DNA of 64,000 bases from Anaerosalibacter sp. Marseille-P3206 (GTDB lineage: Bacteria; Bacillota; Clostridia; Tissierellales; Sporanaerobacteraceae), in the NCBI RefSeq assembly GCF_900155565.1, contig NZ_FUHM01000002.1, positions 248,001-312,000 of the forward strand, written 5' to 3'. Under the pieces are notes generated by a model. The model was not told the origin of the DNA and did no database searches. It saw only the letters and a list, made by a program, of their open reading frames with translations. Both the position numbers and the translations under genes were made by a program. Positions 26,574 to 34,650 of this stretch are shown piece by piece (within the stretch, counting starts at the first letter, position 1; each line of letters begins with the position of its first letter).

Positions 26574-26739
26574 ATCCCCAAAGTGAAGTTACACCATTTT
26601 TTATATTTGAGAAAGCTCTTCTAGTATTTCTCATCATCTTTCTTTTTTGTCTTGGATCCATCCTTGATGTTGCAAAAATACCAACACTAGCTCCTAGTAT
26701 ACTACCCATTAAAGCACCTTTTCTAAACCAACTATTCAT
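26572..26739 (-). CDS. Small membrane-associated protein, YtxH/YrzQ-like (55 residues)
   Basis: The minus strand encodes a 55-residue protein starting ATG at 26739 behind AAGGAG. It opens MNSWFRKGALMGSILGASVG with one hydrophobic segment, then a strongly basic stretch (DPRQKRKMMRNTRRAF) and ends VTSLWG. This resembles the short YtxH/DUF3918-type proteins found near yrrI in Firmicutes. The function is unknown. It lies between the PRC-barrel gene and the AI-2E family gene, in the same direction. Confidence 0.75.
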   Translation of the reverse strand: MNSWFRKGALMGSILGASVGIFATSRMDPRQKRKMMRNTRRAFSNIKNGVTSLWG

Positions 26740-26783
26740 ATAAATCATCTCCTTTTTAAGGTTTCTATTTATATTCTGCCACT

Positions 26784-27323
26784 TTAACCATCCTCTAATT
26801 CTAGAAGTTTTTTGTAATATTCTTTATTTTTAACAATTTGGTCCATTATCATGTCATTCATAACTATATTTTCTCCACCAATTTGAATATTTTCCATATT
26901 GGGTATGAAACTTCTACCATTAAATATTTCTTCAAATATTCCCTCTGTCATAATAAATCCTATAAGTATGCCATTTGAAGGATTTATTATGACATCTTTA
27001 ACGTAACCTATTAGTTCTCCATCTTCTTTCAATACACCTTTTTCTATAATATTTACATCTTCTCCGATAATTAATTTCTCTATATTTAATTTTTCCATAT
27101 TCAAACATTTATCCTTGCAAACTAAAATTTTATCATCATCAACTGAAACTATTGTCTCAAAAGGTATTAAACATTTATCCTTTATCAATTTTCCACTTTC
27201 AACTATTATATTGGTAATTTTATGTAAATCATTTGAAAATACTAAATCAGCAACTTTTCCAAGTTCCTCACCTTCATTTTTATCTAAAATACTGCATTTT
27301 AACAATTTTGTATATCTAATCAT
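26784..27323 (-). CDS. PRC-barrel domain protein (two barrels)
   Basis: 179 residues with two PRC-barrel halves: residues about 3-75 (KCSILDKNEGEELGKVADLV, then KDKCLIPFETIVSVDDD) and about 90-165 (VLKEDGELIGYVKDVIINPS, then GRSFIPNMENIQIGGENI). Such proteins bind RNA or other proteins; in sporulating Firmicutes they are common and mostly uncharacterised. AGAGAGGT precedes ATG at 27323. It lies between the nifU terminator and the 55-residue gene and probably heads a small unit with it. Confidence 0.8.
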   Translation of the reverse strand: MIRYTKLLKCSILDKNEGEELGKVADLVFSNDLHKITNIIVESGKLIKDKCLIPFETIVSVDDDKILVCKDKCLNMEKLNIEKLIIGEDVNIIEKGVLKEDGELIGYVKDVIINPSNGILIGFIMTEGIFEEIFNGRSFIPNMENIQIGGENIVMNDMIMDQIVKNKEYYKKLLELEDG

Positions 27324-27376
27324 ATAATTACCTCTCTTTTTCTTTTACTTATATTTATTATTCCTCAAATTAATAT

Positions 27377-27405
27377 AAAAAAAACTGCTGAATTTTTCAG
27401 CAGTT
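27377..27405 (-). terminator. Intrinsic terminator of the iscR-nifS-nifU operon
   Basis: A 10-bp stem AACTGCTGAA / TTCAGCAGTT followed by eight T on the minus strand, next to the nifU stop codon. Confidence 0.92.
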
Positions 27406-27838
27406 ATTCTTCAATTTCATGATCGTGTGGATCTTCTTCAGGATCAAATCCTTCAAGTCCAGATATATGAACATTATTTTTCTTTGAATAATCTAATAGT
27501 GCAGATTTTATAGCTTGTTCTGCAAGCACTGAACAGTGCATTTTTACAGGTGGCAATCCATCTAATGCCTCAGCAACAGCTTTATTAGTAACACTCATCG
27601 CTTCTTGAATAGTTTTTCCTTTTACCATTTCTGTTGCCATACTTGATGAAGCTATAGCAGAACCACAACCAAAAGTCTTAAACTTTACATCCACAATAAC
27701 TCCATCCTCTATTTTTAAATACATCTTCATGATATCTCCACATTTTGGATTACCTACTTCACCAATTCCATCTGCATCAGGTATTTCACCAACATTTCTA
27801 GGATTTCTAAAATGATCCATTACTTTTTCTGAGTACAT
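27404..27838 (-). CDS. nifU: Iron-sulfur cluster assembly scaffold protein NifU/IscU
   Basis: 144 residues. The three conserved cluster-ligating cysteines are C33 (GNPKCGD), C58 (FGCGSAIASS) and C102 (HCSVLAEQA), and Asp35 next to C33 matches the ligand Asp of IscU. C-terminal residues 125-144 are acidic and His-containing. It receives sulfur from NifS and builds [2Fe-2S] or [4Fe-4S] clusters for transfer. Its ATG lies 19 bases inside the end of nifS, so the pair is translationally coupled. It is the last gene of the operon. Confidence 0.95.
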   Translation of the reverse strand: MYSEKVMDHFRNPRNVGEIPDADGIGEVGNPKCGDIMKMYLKIEDGVIVDVKFKTFGCGSAIASSSMATEMVKGKTIQEAMSVTNKAVAEALDGLPPVKMHCSVLAEQAIKSALLDYSKKNNVHISGLEGFDPEEDPHDHEIEE

Positions 27839-29016
27839 TTTTCTTCCCCCTTTACATTTTCATATAGTGGTGACATAGCTCTAAGTCTATCTACAATCTC
27901 CACAAGTTTCTCTACTACATAATCAACTTCCTCTTCAGTATTAAAATCGCCCAATGAAAGTCTAAGTGAACCATGAGCTATTTCATGGGGAAGTCCAATG
28001 GCTAACAATACATGTGATGGATCTAAAGAACCTGAAGTACAAGCTGAACCACTCGATCCTGCTATTCCTTCTATGTCTAAACTTAGTAACAAAGATTCCC
28101 CTTCTATAAATCTAAAACAAAAGTTTGCATTCCCTGGCAATCTATTAGTTGGATGACCATTTAATCTCACATAGCCAATATTATCCATCACCTTATTTAT
28201 AAGTCTGTTTCTTAACTTTTCAAGTTTTGCATTGTGATCATCAATATTTTCATAAGCAAGTTCAATAGCTTTTCCAAGTCCAACTATTGCTGGAACATTT
28301 TCTGTCCCCGCTCTTTTATTTCTTTCTTGAGCTCCACCTTCAATTAAATTGTGCATCTTAACCCCTTGTCTAATATATAATGCACCTATTCCCTTTGGTC
28401 CATACAATTTATGAGCTGAAAGAGATAATAAATCTATATTTAATTCATTTACATCTATTTTTACATTTCCTATAGCTTGAACTGCATCTGTGTGGAAATA
28501 TATTCCCTTTTCTTTTGCTATCTTTCCTATTTCCTTTATGGGTTGGATAGTTCCTATTTCATTGTTAGCAAACATTATAGAAATGAGAATAGTTTCATCT
28601 GTTATTGAATTTTTAAGCTGTTCTAGATCTACTGTACCGTATTCATCTACATCAAGATAAGTAATCTTGAAACCTTGCCTCTCTAAATATTCACATGTGT
28701 GAAGTATTGCATGATGCTCTATTTTTGAAGTAATAATATGATTACCTTTATTTTTATTTGCAAAAGCTACTCCTTTGATTGCCCAGTTATCAGCTTCTGA
28801 ACCACCGCTAGTAAAAAAAATCTCCTTTGGATTTGCTCCAAGTGCATTTGCTACCCTTTCTCTAGCTTTATCTACTGCAATTTTTGACTGTCCACCTAAA
28901 GAATATATACTCGATGGATTTCCATACTTTTCATTGAAATATGGTAACATTTCTTCTAGTACTTCTGATTTAACTGGAGTTGTAGCTGAATTATCCATAT
29001 AAATGTATTTTCTCAT
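27820..29016 (-). CDS. nifS: Cysteine desulfurase NifS/IscS-like
   Basis: A 398-residue PLP enzyme that takes sulfur from cysteine as a persulfide for iron-sulfur assembly. The PLP lysine is K203 (SLSAHKLYGPKG) and the mobile-loop catalytic cysteine is C326 (SSGSACTSGS), the group I (IscS/NifS) loop. FHTDAVQAIG supplies the PLP-ring Asp. RBS AGGAGG precedes ATG at 29016. It lies 11 bases after iscR and overlaps nifU by 19 bases, giving a three-gene operon. Confidence 0.96.
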   Translation of the reverse strand: MRKYIYMDNSATTPVKSEVLEEMLPYFNEKYGNPSSIYSLGGQSKIAVDKARERVANALGANPKEIFFTSGGSEADNWAIKGVAFANKNKGNHIITSKIEHHAILHTCEYLERQGFKITYLDVDEYGTVDLEQLKNSITDETILISIMFANNEIGTIQPIKEIGKIAKEKGIYFHTDAVQAIGNVKIDVNELNIDLLSLSAHKLYGPKGIGALYIRQGVKMHNLIEGGAQERNKRAGTENVPAIVGLGKAIELAYENIDDHNAKLEKLRNRLINKVMDNIGYVRLNGHPTNRLPGNANFCFRFIEGESLLLSLDIEGIAGSSGSACTSGSLDPSHVLLAIGLPHEIAHGSLRLSLGDFNTEEEVDYVVEKLVEIVDRLRAMSPLYENVKGEEKCTQKK

Positions 29017-29027
29017 AGTTTTTCCTC

Positions 29028-29468
29028 CTAAATTAGTGATTTTTTCGCCATTATAGTATTGTGCTCATCTACCATATCTTGTAATGTAATAGAGTCTACT
29101 ACATCATTTATGCTATCTCTTATCTTGGTCCAAACAAGTTTTGTAACACAATACTCGGCTCTTTCACAATTAGTATCATCACTATCTATAACACAATCTG
29201 CAGGCGCCATATTGCCTTCCAAAACCCTCAAGATATTGCCTACAGTTATTTCACTAGGTGATTTAGCTAGGTAATAACCACCTTGAGCTCCCCTTACACT
29301 TTCTAGCAATCCATTCTTTTTTAGTGTGGCAACAAGTTGCTCAAGATAATTCTCTGAAATTTTCTGTTCTTCAGCCACATTATTTAATGGAATAGGACCT
29401 TCTCCATAATGTAATGCTAACTCAAACATTGCTTTTAGTCCGTATCTTCCTTTTGTTGACAGCCTCAT
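29028..29468 (-). CDS. iscR: Rrf2-family iron-sulfur regulator IscR
   Basis: 146 residues from ATG at 29468, which is preceded by AGAGGTG and gives the family start MRLSTKGRYGLKAM; an in-frame start further up is less likely. The winged helix is in the first 70 residues. Cysteines C92, C101 and C107 match the Rrf2 [2Fe-2S] ligand pattern. It heads the nifS-nifU operon and should repress it when cluster supply is adequate. An inverted repeat sits just downstream of its promoter. Confidence 0.93.
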   Translation of the reverse strand: MRLSTKGRYGLKAMFELALHYGEGPIPLNNVAEEQKISENYLEQLVATLKKNGLLESVRGAQGGYYLAKSPSEITVGNILRVLEGNMAPADCVIDSDDTNCERAEYCVTKLVWTKIRDSINDVVDSITLQDMVDEHNTIMAKKSLI

Positions 29469-29489
29469 TTTTTCACCTCTTTTAATCCC

Positions 29490-29545
29490 AACCAAATCAC
29501 TTGGTTTTCTTTTATAAGTATATTATACCCTAGCGTTTTTGTCAA
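29490..29545 (-). promoter_or_regulatory. Promoter and putative operator of the iscR-nifS-nifU operon
   Basis: On the minus strand TTGACA (29540-29545) and TATACT (29517-29522) are 17 bases apart, nearly ideal for sigma-A. About ten bases after the -10 box lies AACCAAGTGATTTGGTT (29490-29506), a 6-bp inverted repeat with a 5-base spacer at the expected transcription start. Its position suits autorepression by IscR; the site itself is inferred. Confidence 0.75.
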
Positions 29546-29549
29546 CATT

Positions 29550-29577
29550 AAAAAAAGAAGAGCTTTTAGCTCCTCTT
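29550..29577 (-). terminator. Intrinsic terminator of the 207-residue protein gene
   Basis: On the minus strand the stem AAGAGGAGCT / AGCTCTTCTT is followed by a run of T, starting at the gene's stop codon and lying just upstream of the iscR promoter. Confidence 0.85.
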
Positions 29578-30200
29578 TAGTCATCAAATGCGTCTTCATA
29601 CTGTGGTGGGAAAAAGTCTGGGAATGGTTCATATTCAAAGTTTTCACAAACATCTTTTGGTGAGAAATCCTCACACTCAATAGGTTCTGGACAGAATCCA
29701 AATGTAGGAATCAAAAGTTGAACTCTTCCAACAACCTTAACTATTACAAATATTCCTACTGCAAAAGAAACTTTACCATTAGTAACTATAGGCATACCTA
29801 AAGTTCTTGAAGATGTTTCTATAACAATTTCAAAAGTAAATTCATCCCTTGCATCAGGAATGAAAAGTACAATATCCTTAAGTATATCAGGTAAAAATTT
29901 CTCTTCACTAGTACCATCAGTGTATATAATGTCGTAAGGAATCCTTAAAGTAAACATAACTCTTCTAAACTGTGGCCTATTCTCTATATCTGTTATCGCC
30001 AATGTGCCAGGAACTATAAAACCAGGTTTAAAACGTATTTCTTTAAAAGTCTTACCACTTGCAATGCTTACTTCAACTTTTGGTATACAATGTCTTTGAG
30101 AACAACTAGCATATACTTTATCTACTATTATACAATCGACTTCTACAGAATCAACTTCTCCTATTTTGTTTAAATCCAATTCATTATATTCTTCATTCAC
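29577..30200 (-). CDS. Cys-containing protein of unassigned family, possible spore-surface protein
   Basis: 207 residues, no signal peptide. Visible features are an N-terminal CIIVDKVYASCSQRHCIPKV block, a beta-rich middle (FIVPGTLAITDIENRPQFRR, PYDIIYTDGTS), and an acidic aromatic tail (FEYEPFPDFFPPQYEDAFDD). The KVYxSCxQRxC-type start is reminiscent of clostridial spore-coat/SPOCS-type (DUF3794-like) proteins, but I do not recognise the family with certainty. Start is GTG at 30200 after GGAGTGAG. It is monocistronic. Location next to the surface glycan island and the IS is the only functional hint. Confidence 0.55.
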   Translation of the reverse strand: MNEEYNELDLNKIGEVDSVEVDCIIVDKVYASCSQRHCIPKVEVSIASGKTFKEIRFKPGFIVPGTLAITDIENRPQFRRVMFTLRIPYDIIYTDGTSEEKFLPDILKDIVLFIPDARDEFTFEIVIETSSRTLGMPIVTNGKVSFAVGIFVIVKVVGRVQLLIPTFGFCPEPIECEDFSPKDVCENFEYEPFPDFFPPQYEDAFDD

Positions 30201-30541
30201 AAAATCTCACTCCTTTTTTAATAATTTCACTTTTACTATCATATTATGAATCAAGGAACATTTTGTGATATTTATTCTGTTGGTAATGTAAAAAGTTTTA
30301 TGAAAAAATAAAAGTCAAAAATAATACTTTTCAATTAAATTTTGAGTGGGATCTCCCGCCACCCTTGACAAAAAATAAGAAAATGCTTAGTTAAAACTAA
30401 CAAGGGCGAGGGGAACTCAAAAACAAGACAACGCAAATAAGCCCTTGAAATGTTCATTATAGCATTTTCTTAAATATTTTTGTCAAGGGCAAGCCTACGG
30501 TGGCTAGTGCTGCTGGGCTCAAAGAATCTAAAAACAAGACT
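30201..30541. repeat. Gene-free stretch with nested inverted repeats (structured DNA/RNA element)
   Basis: No open frame. A long inverted repeat pairs 30362-30387 with 30461-30489 (CCCTTGACAAAAA / TTTTTGTCAAGGG, near-perfect over about 26 bp). Inside are TTAGTT/AACTAA (30387-30400) and CAAGGGC/GCCCTTG (30401-30407 with 30441-30447); outside, GCCACC (30358-30363) can pair with GGTGGC (30499-30504). The CCCTTG/CAAGGG blocks occur twice each, so two alternative foldings are possible. It lies directly 3' of the transposase and is probably the IS end, but termini could not be fixed. Confidence 0.6.
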
Positions 30542-32030
30542 TTAAGCACAAGAAGATATGTATTCTTCAGACAGTTGTATTAATTTAATCCATCTTGCAG
30601 GCATATTGGGTAAATCCTCAAGTTCAGGAATAACAACAGGTACACTAGCTTCCAATGAAGCATGAGGTCTTAAAAAGTTGAAATAAACAGCAAACAATGT
30701 AACAAAAGTAACAGAACCATGCTGGGCACCAAATCCATGAGAGGATTTGTAATTGCCTTTAAAAGTGCGATTAAGACGTTCGATAACTTGCTTAAGTGGT
30801 CTAAATTCTTTTGAAACAGGATCATCATTAGTAAGACCAATGACCTGTGAAACATCAAAAAATATATCATGTTGGGCAAAAAAATGTTGAGCAAGAAGGT
30901 AAATAGGATTACCATCAACAATGATATTAAGATTCTTTGGAATTTCCTTAAATTTAGACAAAACATCATCTAAAGCAATAATAGCTGAAGGAGTGTCACG
31001 ATTAGGAGAAACATGGTAAGACAAAATAATCTTCTTAACAGCATCAAAGAAAAAGAAGATATAATGCCATTTACCATTAACCCTAATATAAGTTTCATCA
31101 CCACAAATAGAGTCAGATAGCTCATAAGGGTAATTGTCAACAAATGGCTTAGTAATAACACTTACAGTGTTAGCATAATTAAGAACAGTTTGATGAGAAA
31201 TATCAACCTGATGAATATCTTTCATGATAGCAGCAGTCTTTCTAGCACTTAGGCCATAATTAACATAATAAGTTAAAACAAGACCTAAAACATGATTGGA
31301 AGCATAAATCCTTGGCAAAGAAACAGAACCTTTAACAGGAGAAGTTCTAGATAAAGGCTTAAAGTTAATATTAAAAGCTCTGTAAATATAATGCATTTTA
31401 AAAGAATGAGGCTTAATCTCAAACAGCTCCTTTTGTTCTTTAGATAAAGAATTTTTGTTTTTAAGATAAAAAGAGCACTCATTGTTTTTACACTTGTAGA
31501 TAATAAAGAATTTACGATCCTTAATAGGCTCAAGAGCCTTGTTACAATGAGGACATCTTAAAATAACAGACTTGGAAAATTGATTTTTTCGGCTAAAAGT
31601 TGATTCACAAACCTTGCATTTAAATTGGCCTCTGCCACCGTTGTTATCGTATATGTAAATGTGAGGAGCACCACAACAAGGACAAGAAATAGATTCAGGA
31701 ACAGGAACTTTAGAGTTAACAGGTTTAAGCTCTTTTCCTTTATCCAACAAATAATTCTTTAAAAGAACTTTGTGATCATATTTCTTAACCTTATCAAAGA
31801 TAGGCATTTCGTCGACTTTCAGTTTACGATAAGGCTTATCAATGGGTTCATCAGGTAGCTTCGAAGCTTTAATAGCACCTAAACAAAATAGAAGATATAA
31901 AATAATGTTATTTTGGACTTGAATAAAGTATAGTAAATAAGTTATAATATCGAACATGGATGACAATTCCTTTCTAGTTAGATTTGTTTGACGACGATAT
32001 TATAACTAATGAATGGATATTTGTCATCCA
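30340..32030 (-). mobile_element. Insertion sequence with single DDE transposase, ends approximate
   Basis: The element consists of one transposase gene plus a structured 3' flank and a 5' flank with ATGGATGACA/TGTCATCCAT (31954-31963 and 32019-32028) that can form a hairpin at the gene start. Matching terminal inverted repeats and a target-site duplication were not found by eye, so the borders are estimates. It stands between the iron-sulfur/207-residue gene block and the plus-strand glycan island. Confidence 0.5.
30542..31957 (-). CDS. DDE transposase with N-terminal zinc ribbons (IS6/IS240-like catalytic core)
   Basis: 471 residues from ATG at 31957, ten bases after AAAGGA; an in-frame TTG at 31966 is too close to that site. 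Residues 90-165 carry several Cys pairs (CPCC, CKVC, CPHC, CKNNEC) forming zinc ribbons. An HTH-like stretch (YGLSARKTAAIMKD) precedes the catalytic triad D287 (GDETYIRVNGKW), D348 (IVDGNP) and E393 (IERLNRTFK). The GDETYIRVNGKW core and the 60/44-residue spacing resemble IS6-type enzymes, but the family assignment is tentative. The frame is intact, so it may be active. Confidence 0.8.
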   Translation of the reverse strand: MFDIITYLLYFIQVQNNIILYLLFCLGAIKASKLPDEPIDKPYRKLKVDEMPIFDKVKKYDHKVLLKNYLLDKGKELKPVNSKVPVPESISCPCCGAPHIYIYDNNGGRGQFKCKVCESTFSRKNQFSKSVILRCPHCNKALEPIKDRKFFIIYKCKNNECSFYLKNKNSLSKEQKELFEIKPHSFKMHYIYRAFNINFKPLSRTSPVKGSVSLPRIYASNHVLGLVLTYYVNYGLSARKTAAIMKDIHQVDISHQTVLNYANTVSVITKPFVDNYPYELSDSICGDETYIRVNGKWHYIFFFFDAVKKIILSYHVSPNRDTPSAIIALDDVLSKFKEIPKNLNIIVDGNPIYLLAQHFFAQHDIFFDVSQVIGLTNDDPVSKEFRPLKQVIERLNRTFKGNYKSSHGFGAQHGSVTFVTLFAVYFNFLRPHASLEASVPVVIPELEDLPNMPARWIKLIQLSEEYISSCA

Positions 32031-32048
32031 TTTTTGTATATAAAAACA

Positions 32049-32085
32049 AAAAATATTTAGCTCTCTTTAGGGGGTAAATATTTTT
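32049..32085 (+). terminator. Inverted repeat upstream of the beta-propeller gene
   Basis: A perfect 11-bp inverted repeat AAAAATATTTA / TAAATATTTTT with a 15-base loop ends in a T run on the plus strand. It may stop transcription entering from the IS side. The stem is all A/T, so it is weak. Confidence 0.4.
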
Positions 32086-32172
32086 ATTAAGATAAATGTT
32101 TGAAAATCAAGGATTGTCAGAGATGTATATTAATATTTTTGACAATACCATTCTGTTAAAAGGAGTGAGATT

Positions 32173-33447
32173 ATGAATAAAATAATTAGAAATGGAAACA
32201 TTGTAATAAATTCAGAAGGATATTATTATAACTTTTATAAAGATGAACAAGAAAACTTAAATATGGTTAAGTTCAATAATAATGGACTCTTAGTCGATTC
32301 TATAGTGTTGGAATATAAAAAAGTTTTGAATTTCTCTGTAAATATAGACAAAGAAGATACTATTCATCTTATATGCTTATTAAAAAATGGAAATTTAGTT
32401 TACTCAACATTTAAAAATGAGGAATGGTCAAACAACTATATTGGAAATCTAGATACGAAATCTAATATTTATAAACAATTATATATATATATTATTAACA
32501 ATGAAATTTATACATTTTATGCTTATTGCAATCTAGTCAATAAAAACATTTGCACTTTAGAATTAATTACTGGTACTAATGTTAATTGGACAAGAAAAAG
32601 AATAATTAATATAGTTACAAATGATTTTGATAATCCATTCTCTATTAACCATGACTCTTTGGGTAATATACATTTCGCCTATAAATCACAAGAAAAAAAT
32701 CACAGCCATATTTACTACGTTTTTTATAATATTTATACACAAAGTTGGAGTAAAACACCTATGAAAATTTCTAATGCGCCTGTTGAAAACGCAAATCCAT
32801 ATCTTTTTGTAGACACTAAAGATAATGTTCACATACTATGGTATTCACTTGAAAATATGGATTTTATACTTCATTATAAAAGACTAGCAGCTTCAGGACA
32901 AGATAAATATAGATGGGTAGAGGTAAAATTACCACTTATAAAAAATATTGATACTCCTACTATTATGTTTGAAATAGATAATATTTTAAAAATTACTTAC
33001 TTTGATAATAATAGCTTAGGATTCTTATCCTCAAAAGATCAAGGTCTCACTTGGGTAGATAATAATAAACTCAAATTAGATACAGAATCAATCTTTTTTA
33101 TAAAATGCTCCTCAAATTATTCTAAAACTCATTTCCTAGAAAAAGCTAGTGATTGTTATTGTCAAATTGGTGATGAAATATTATGCTATTTATATGATAG
33201 TTCTAATAAAAAAGATATAACAAATTCAAAAAAAAACGTATCTACTTCAAATGTAGATACTCAATCCCCTTCTAATATTTCAAAAGTAGAAGAAGAATTA
33301 AAAAACTTAAAAAGAAATGTTGAAGAATTATTATTATACAAAGATAAAACTGACAATGAAATTTCAAAACTTAAAGATAGCTTTGAACAAAATAAAAATA
33401 TTTCATTTTTAAATAAATTGTCAAGTTTGTTTAAATCAAATAATTAA
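32173..33447 (+). CDS. Beta-propeller-like (BNR/sialidase-fold) protein with C-terminal coiled coil
   Basis: 424 residues without a signal peptide. Residues about 1-340 hold repeated strand units with Asp-box-like or kelch-like turns (DSLGNIHFAYKS, DTKDNVHILWYS, SSKDQGLTWVDN; the last is close to an Asp box SxDxGxTW). A Ser/Asn-rich linker leads to a charged coiled coil (about 365-410, EEELKNLKRNVEELL). AAAAGGAGTGAG precedes ATG at 32173. It heads the plus-strand glycosyltransferase series. A structural or adhesive surface protein that is glycosylated by its neighbours is possible, but that is inference. Confidence 0.6.
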   Translation: MNKIIRNGNIVINSEGYYYNFYKDEQENLNMVKFNNNGLLVDSIVLEYKKVLNFSVNIDKEDTIHLICLLKNGNLVYSTFKNEEWSNNYIGNLDTKSNIYKQLYIYIINNEIYTFYAYCNLVNKNICTLELITGTNVNWTRKRIINIVTNDFDNPFSINHDSLGNIHFAYKSQEKNHSHIYYVFYNIYTQSWSKTPMKISNAPVENANPYLFVDTKDNVHILWYSLENMDFILHYKRLAASGQDKYRWVEVKLPLIKNIDTPTIMFEIDNILKITYFDNNSLGFLSSKDQGLTWVDNNKLKLDTESIFFIKCSSNYSKTHFLEKASDCYCQIGDEILCYLYDSSNKKDITNSKKNVSTSNVDTQSPSNISKVEEELKNLKRNVEELLLYKDKTDNEISKLKDSFEQNKNISFLNKLSSLFKSNN

Positions 33448-33712
33448 GATTCTTAATTGTTTTACTTCCATTTTTTCTTTCTATACAATATAGACTTTCT
33501 ATGTTTGTATTTAAAGATCTTGCTTCTCTTTTTAAAATGTCTAGTTGTCTCATTTCTTTAAATTTTATAGAATAACCACATCCAGCTTGAATCTGACATG
33601 GAGTTGAAACAAGCTGGAAATTTTTATACCCCAAATTTTCCAGAATATAGTTTATTTGTATTGCATAGCTTTTTGATTTAAAGATAGCTATATAATATTT
33701 ATCTTCTATCAT
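33431..33712 (-). CDS. DUF3343 family protein (putative Se/S carrier-like)
   Basis: A 93-residue protein with the DUF3343 pattern: KYYIAIFKSKSYAIQINYIL, then VSTPCQIQAGCGYSIKF with Cys39 and Cys45. Members are annotated as putative selenium or sulfur carriers and often accompany redox/selenium genes; none of those is nearby. The gene is on the strand opposite to the island and its 3' end overlaps the beta-propeller gene by 17 bases tail to tail. RBS GAGAGGTG precedes ATG at 33712. Confidence 0.8.
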   Translation of the reverse strand: MIEDKYYIAIFKSKSYAIQINYILENLGYKNFQLVSTPCQIQAGCGYSIKFKEMRQLDILKREARSLNTNIESLYCIERKNGSKTIKNLNYLI

Positions 33713-33825
33713 TTCTTACACCTCTCTTCTAATATAATATATTTCCAAAAAATGCTTTCGTTACTGCAATTTTTAGATTAAAAATCATAATATGAAATAA
33801 AGGAACAATATTATGGAGGTAAAAA

Positions 33826-34605
33826 GTGAATATTTTATATCCAGTTAATAAATGTACTAAAATTAAAATAAATCCATCATTATATGAAAATATAAATACT
33901 GATATTGGTGTATCCGTAATTACTTGTACAAATAAAAAAAATAAATATCAAAGCATATTAAATAATTATAATAGACAAGTCTATCAAAAAAAAGAATTAA
34001 TCATCATACTAAATGATAATTCATTAGAAATAGATAAATATAAAATTGATAAACAAAGTAATGTAAAGATTTTTCAACTAAATCAAAAAATAACCCTTGG
34101 TGAATGTTTAAACTTTGCGGTAGATAAAAGTAAATATCCTATTATTTCTAAATTTGACGATGATGACTACTATGCCCCAAAATATTTGTCTGATTCTATT
34201 AAAGCATTAGGATACACCAATGCTGACATAGTTGGAAAATCTAGTACTTTTGTATATTTTGAAAAAGATAATACTTTAGCAATAAAAAATAATAATAGAG
34301 ATAATAGATACGTTTATAGAGTTGAAGGTTCAACCTTAATTTTTAGAAAAGAAATATTAGATGATATACGTTTTAAACCTAAAAATTTAGGAGAAGATTT
34401 AGAGTTTTGTAAAGATGCTATAAAAAAAGGTTACAAAATCTATTCATCCAATATTCATCACTACCTTTATATTAGAAACTCAAATAACAACCATAGCTGG
34501 AAAATTCCAAATGAATATTTGATTAAATATTGTAAAATTATATGTAAAGAAAAAAGCATCAACTATATCCTAAATAATTACATTGATGTAACAAGTCATA
34601 AATAG
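33826..34605 (+). CDS. Family 2 glycosyltransferase
   Basis: 259 residues. The GT-A fold starts at about residue 28 (GVSVITCTN), continues with KKELIIILNDNS, and has an acidic nucleotide/metal site DDDD at 111-114 (ISKFDDDDYYAPKYL). STLIFRKEI and NNHSWKI follow. It shares this whole motif series with the gene at 35920 and with the C-terminal half of the gene at 36703, so all three are paralogues. Start is GTG at 33826 after GGAGGT. Sugar donor and acceptor are unknown. It is divergent from the DUF3343 gene and probably begins the transcript running to 38496. Confidence 0.85.
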   Translation: MNILYPVNKCTKIKINPSLYENINTDIGVSVITCTNKKNKYQSILNNYNRQVYQKKELIIILNDNSLEIDKYKIDKQSNVKIFQLNQKITLGECLNFAVDKSKYPIISKFDDDDYYAPKYLSDSIKALGYTNADIVGKSSTFVYFEKDNTLAIKNNNRDNRYVYRVEGSTLIFRKEILDDIRFKPKNLGEDLEFCKDAIKKGYKIYSSNIHHYLYIRNSNNNHSWKIPNEYLIKYCKIICKEKSINYILNNYIDVTSHK

Positions 34606-34650
34606 ACTCATATTATAAAAACAGGAATAAGTAAAATTTGAGGTGATAAT

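Noticed and set aside
30670-31533. Several overlapping minus-strand open frames inside the transposase gene
   Set aside because: They are hydrophobic Leu-rich shadows of the transposase in other frames, without ribosome sites or recognisable domains.
30313-32145. GTCAAAAATA at 30313 and its complement near 32136 as IS terminal repeats
   Set aside because: Ten A/T-dominated bases can match by chance here; no target duplication or other copy supports them.
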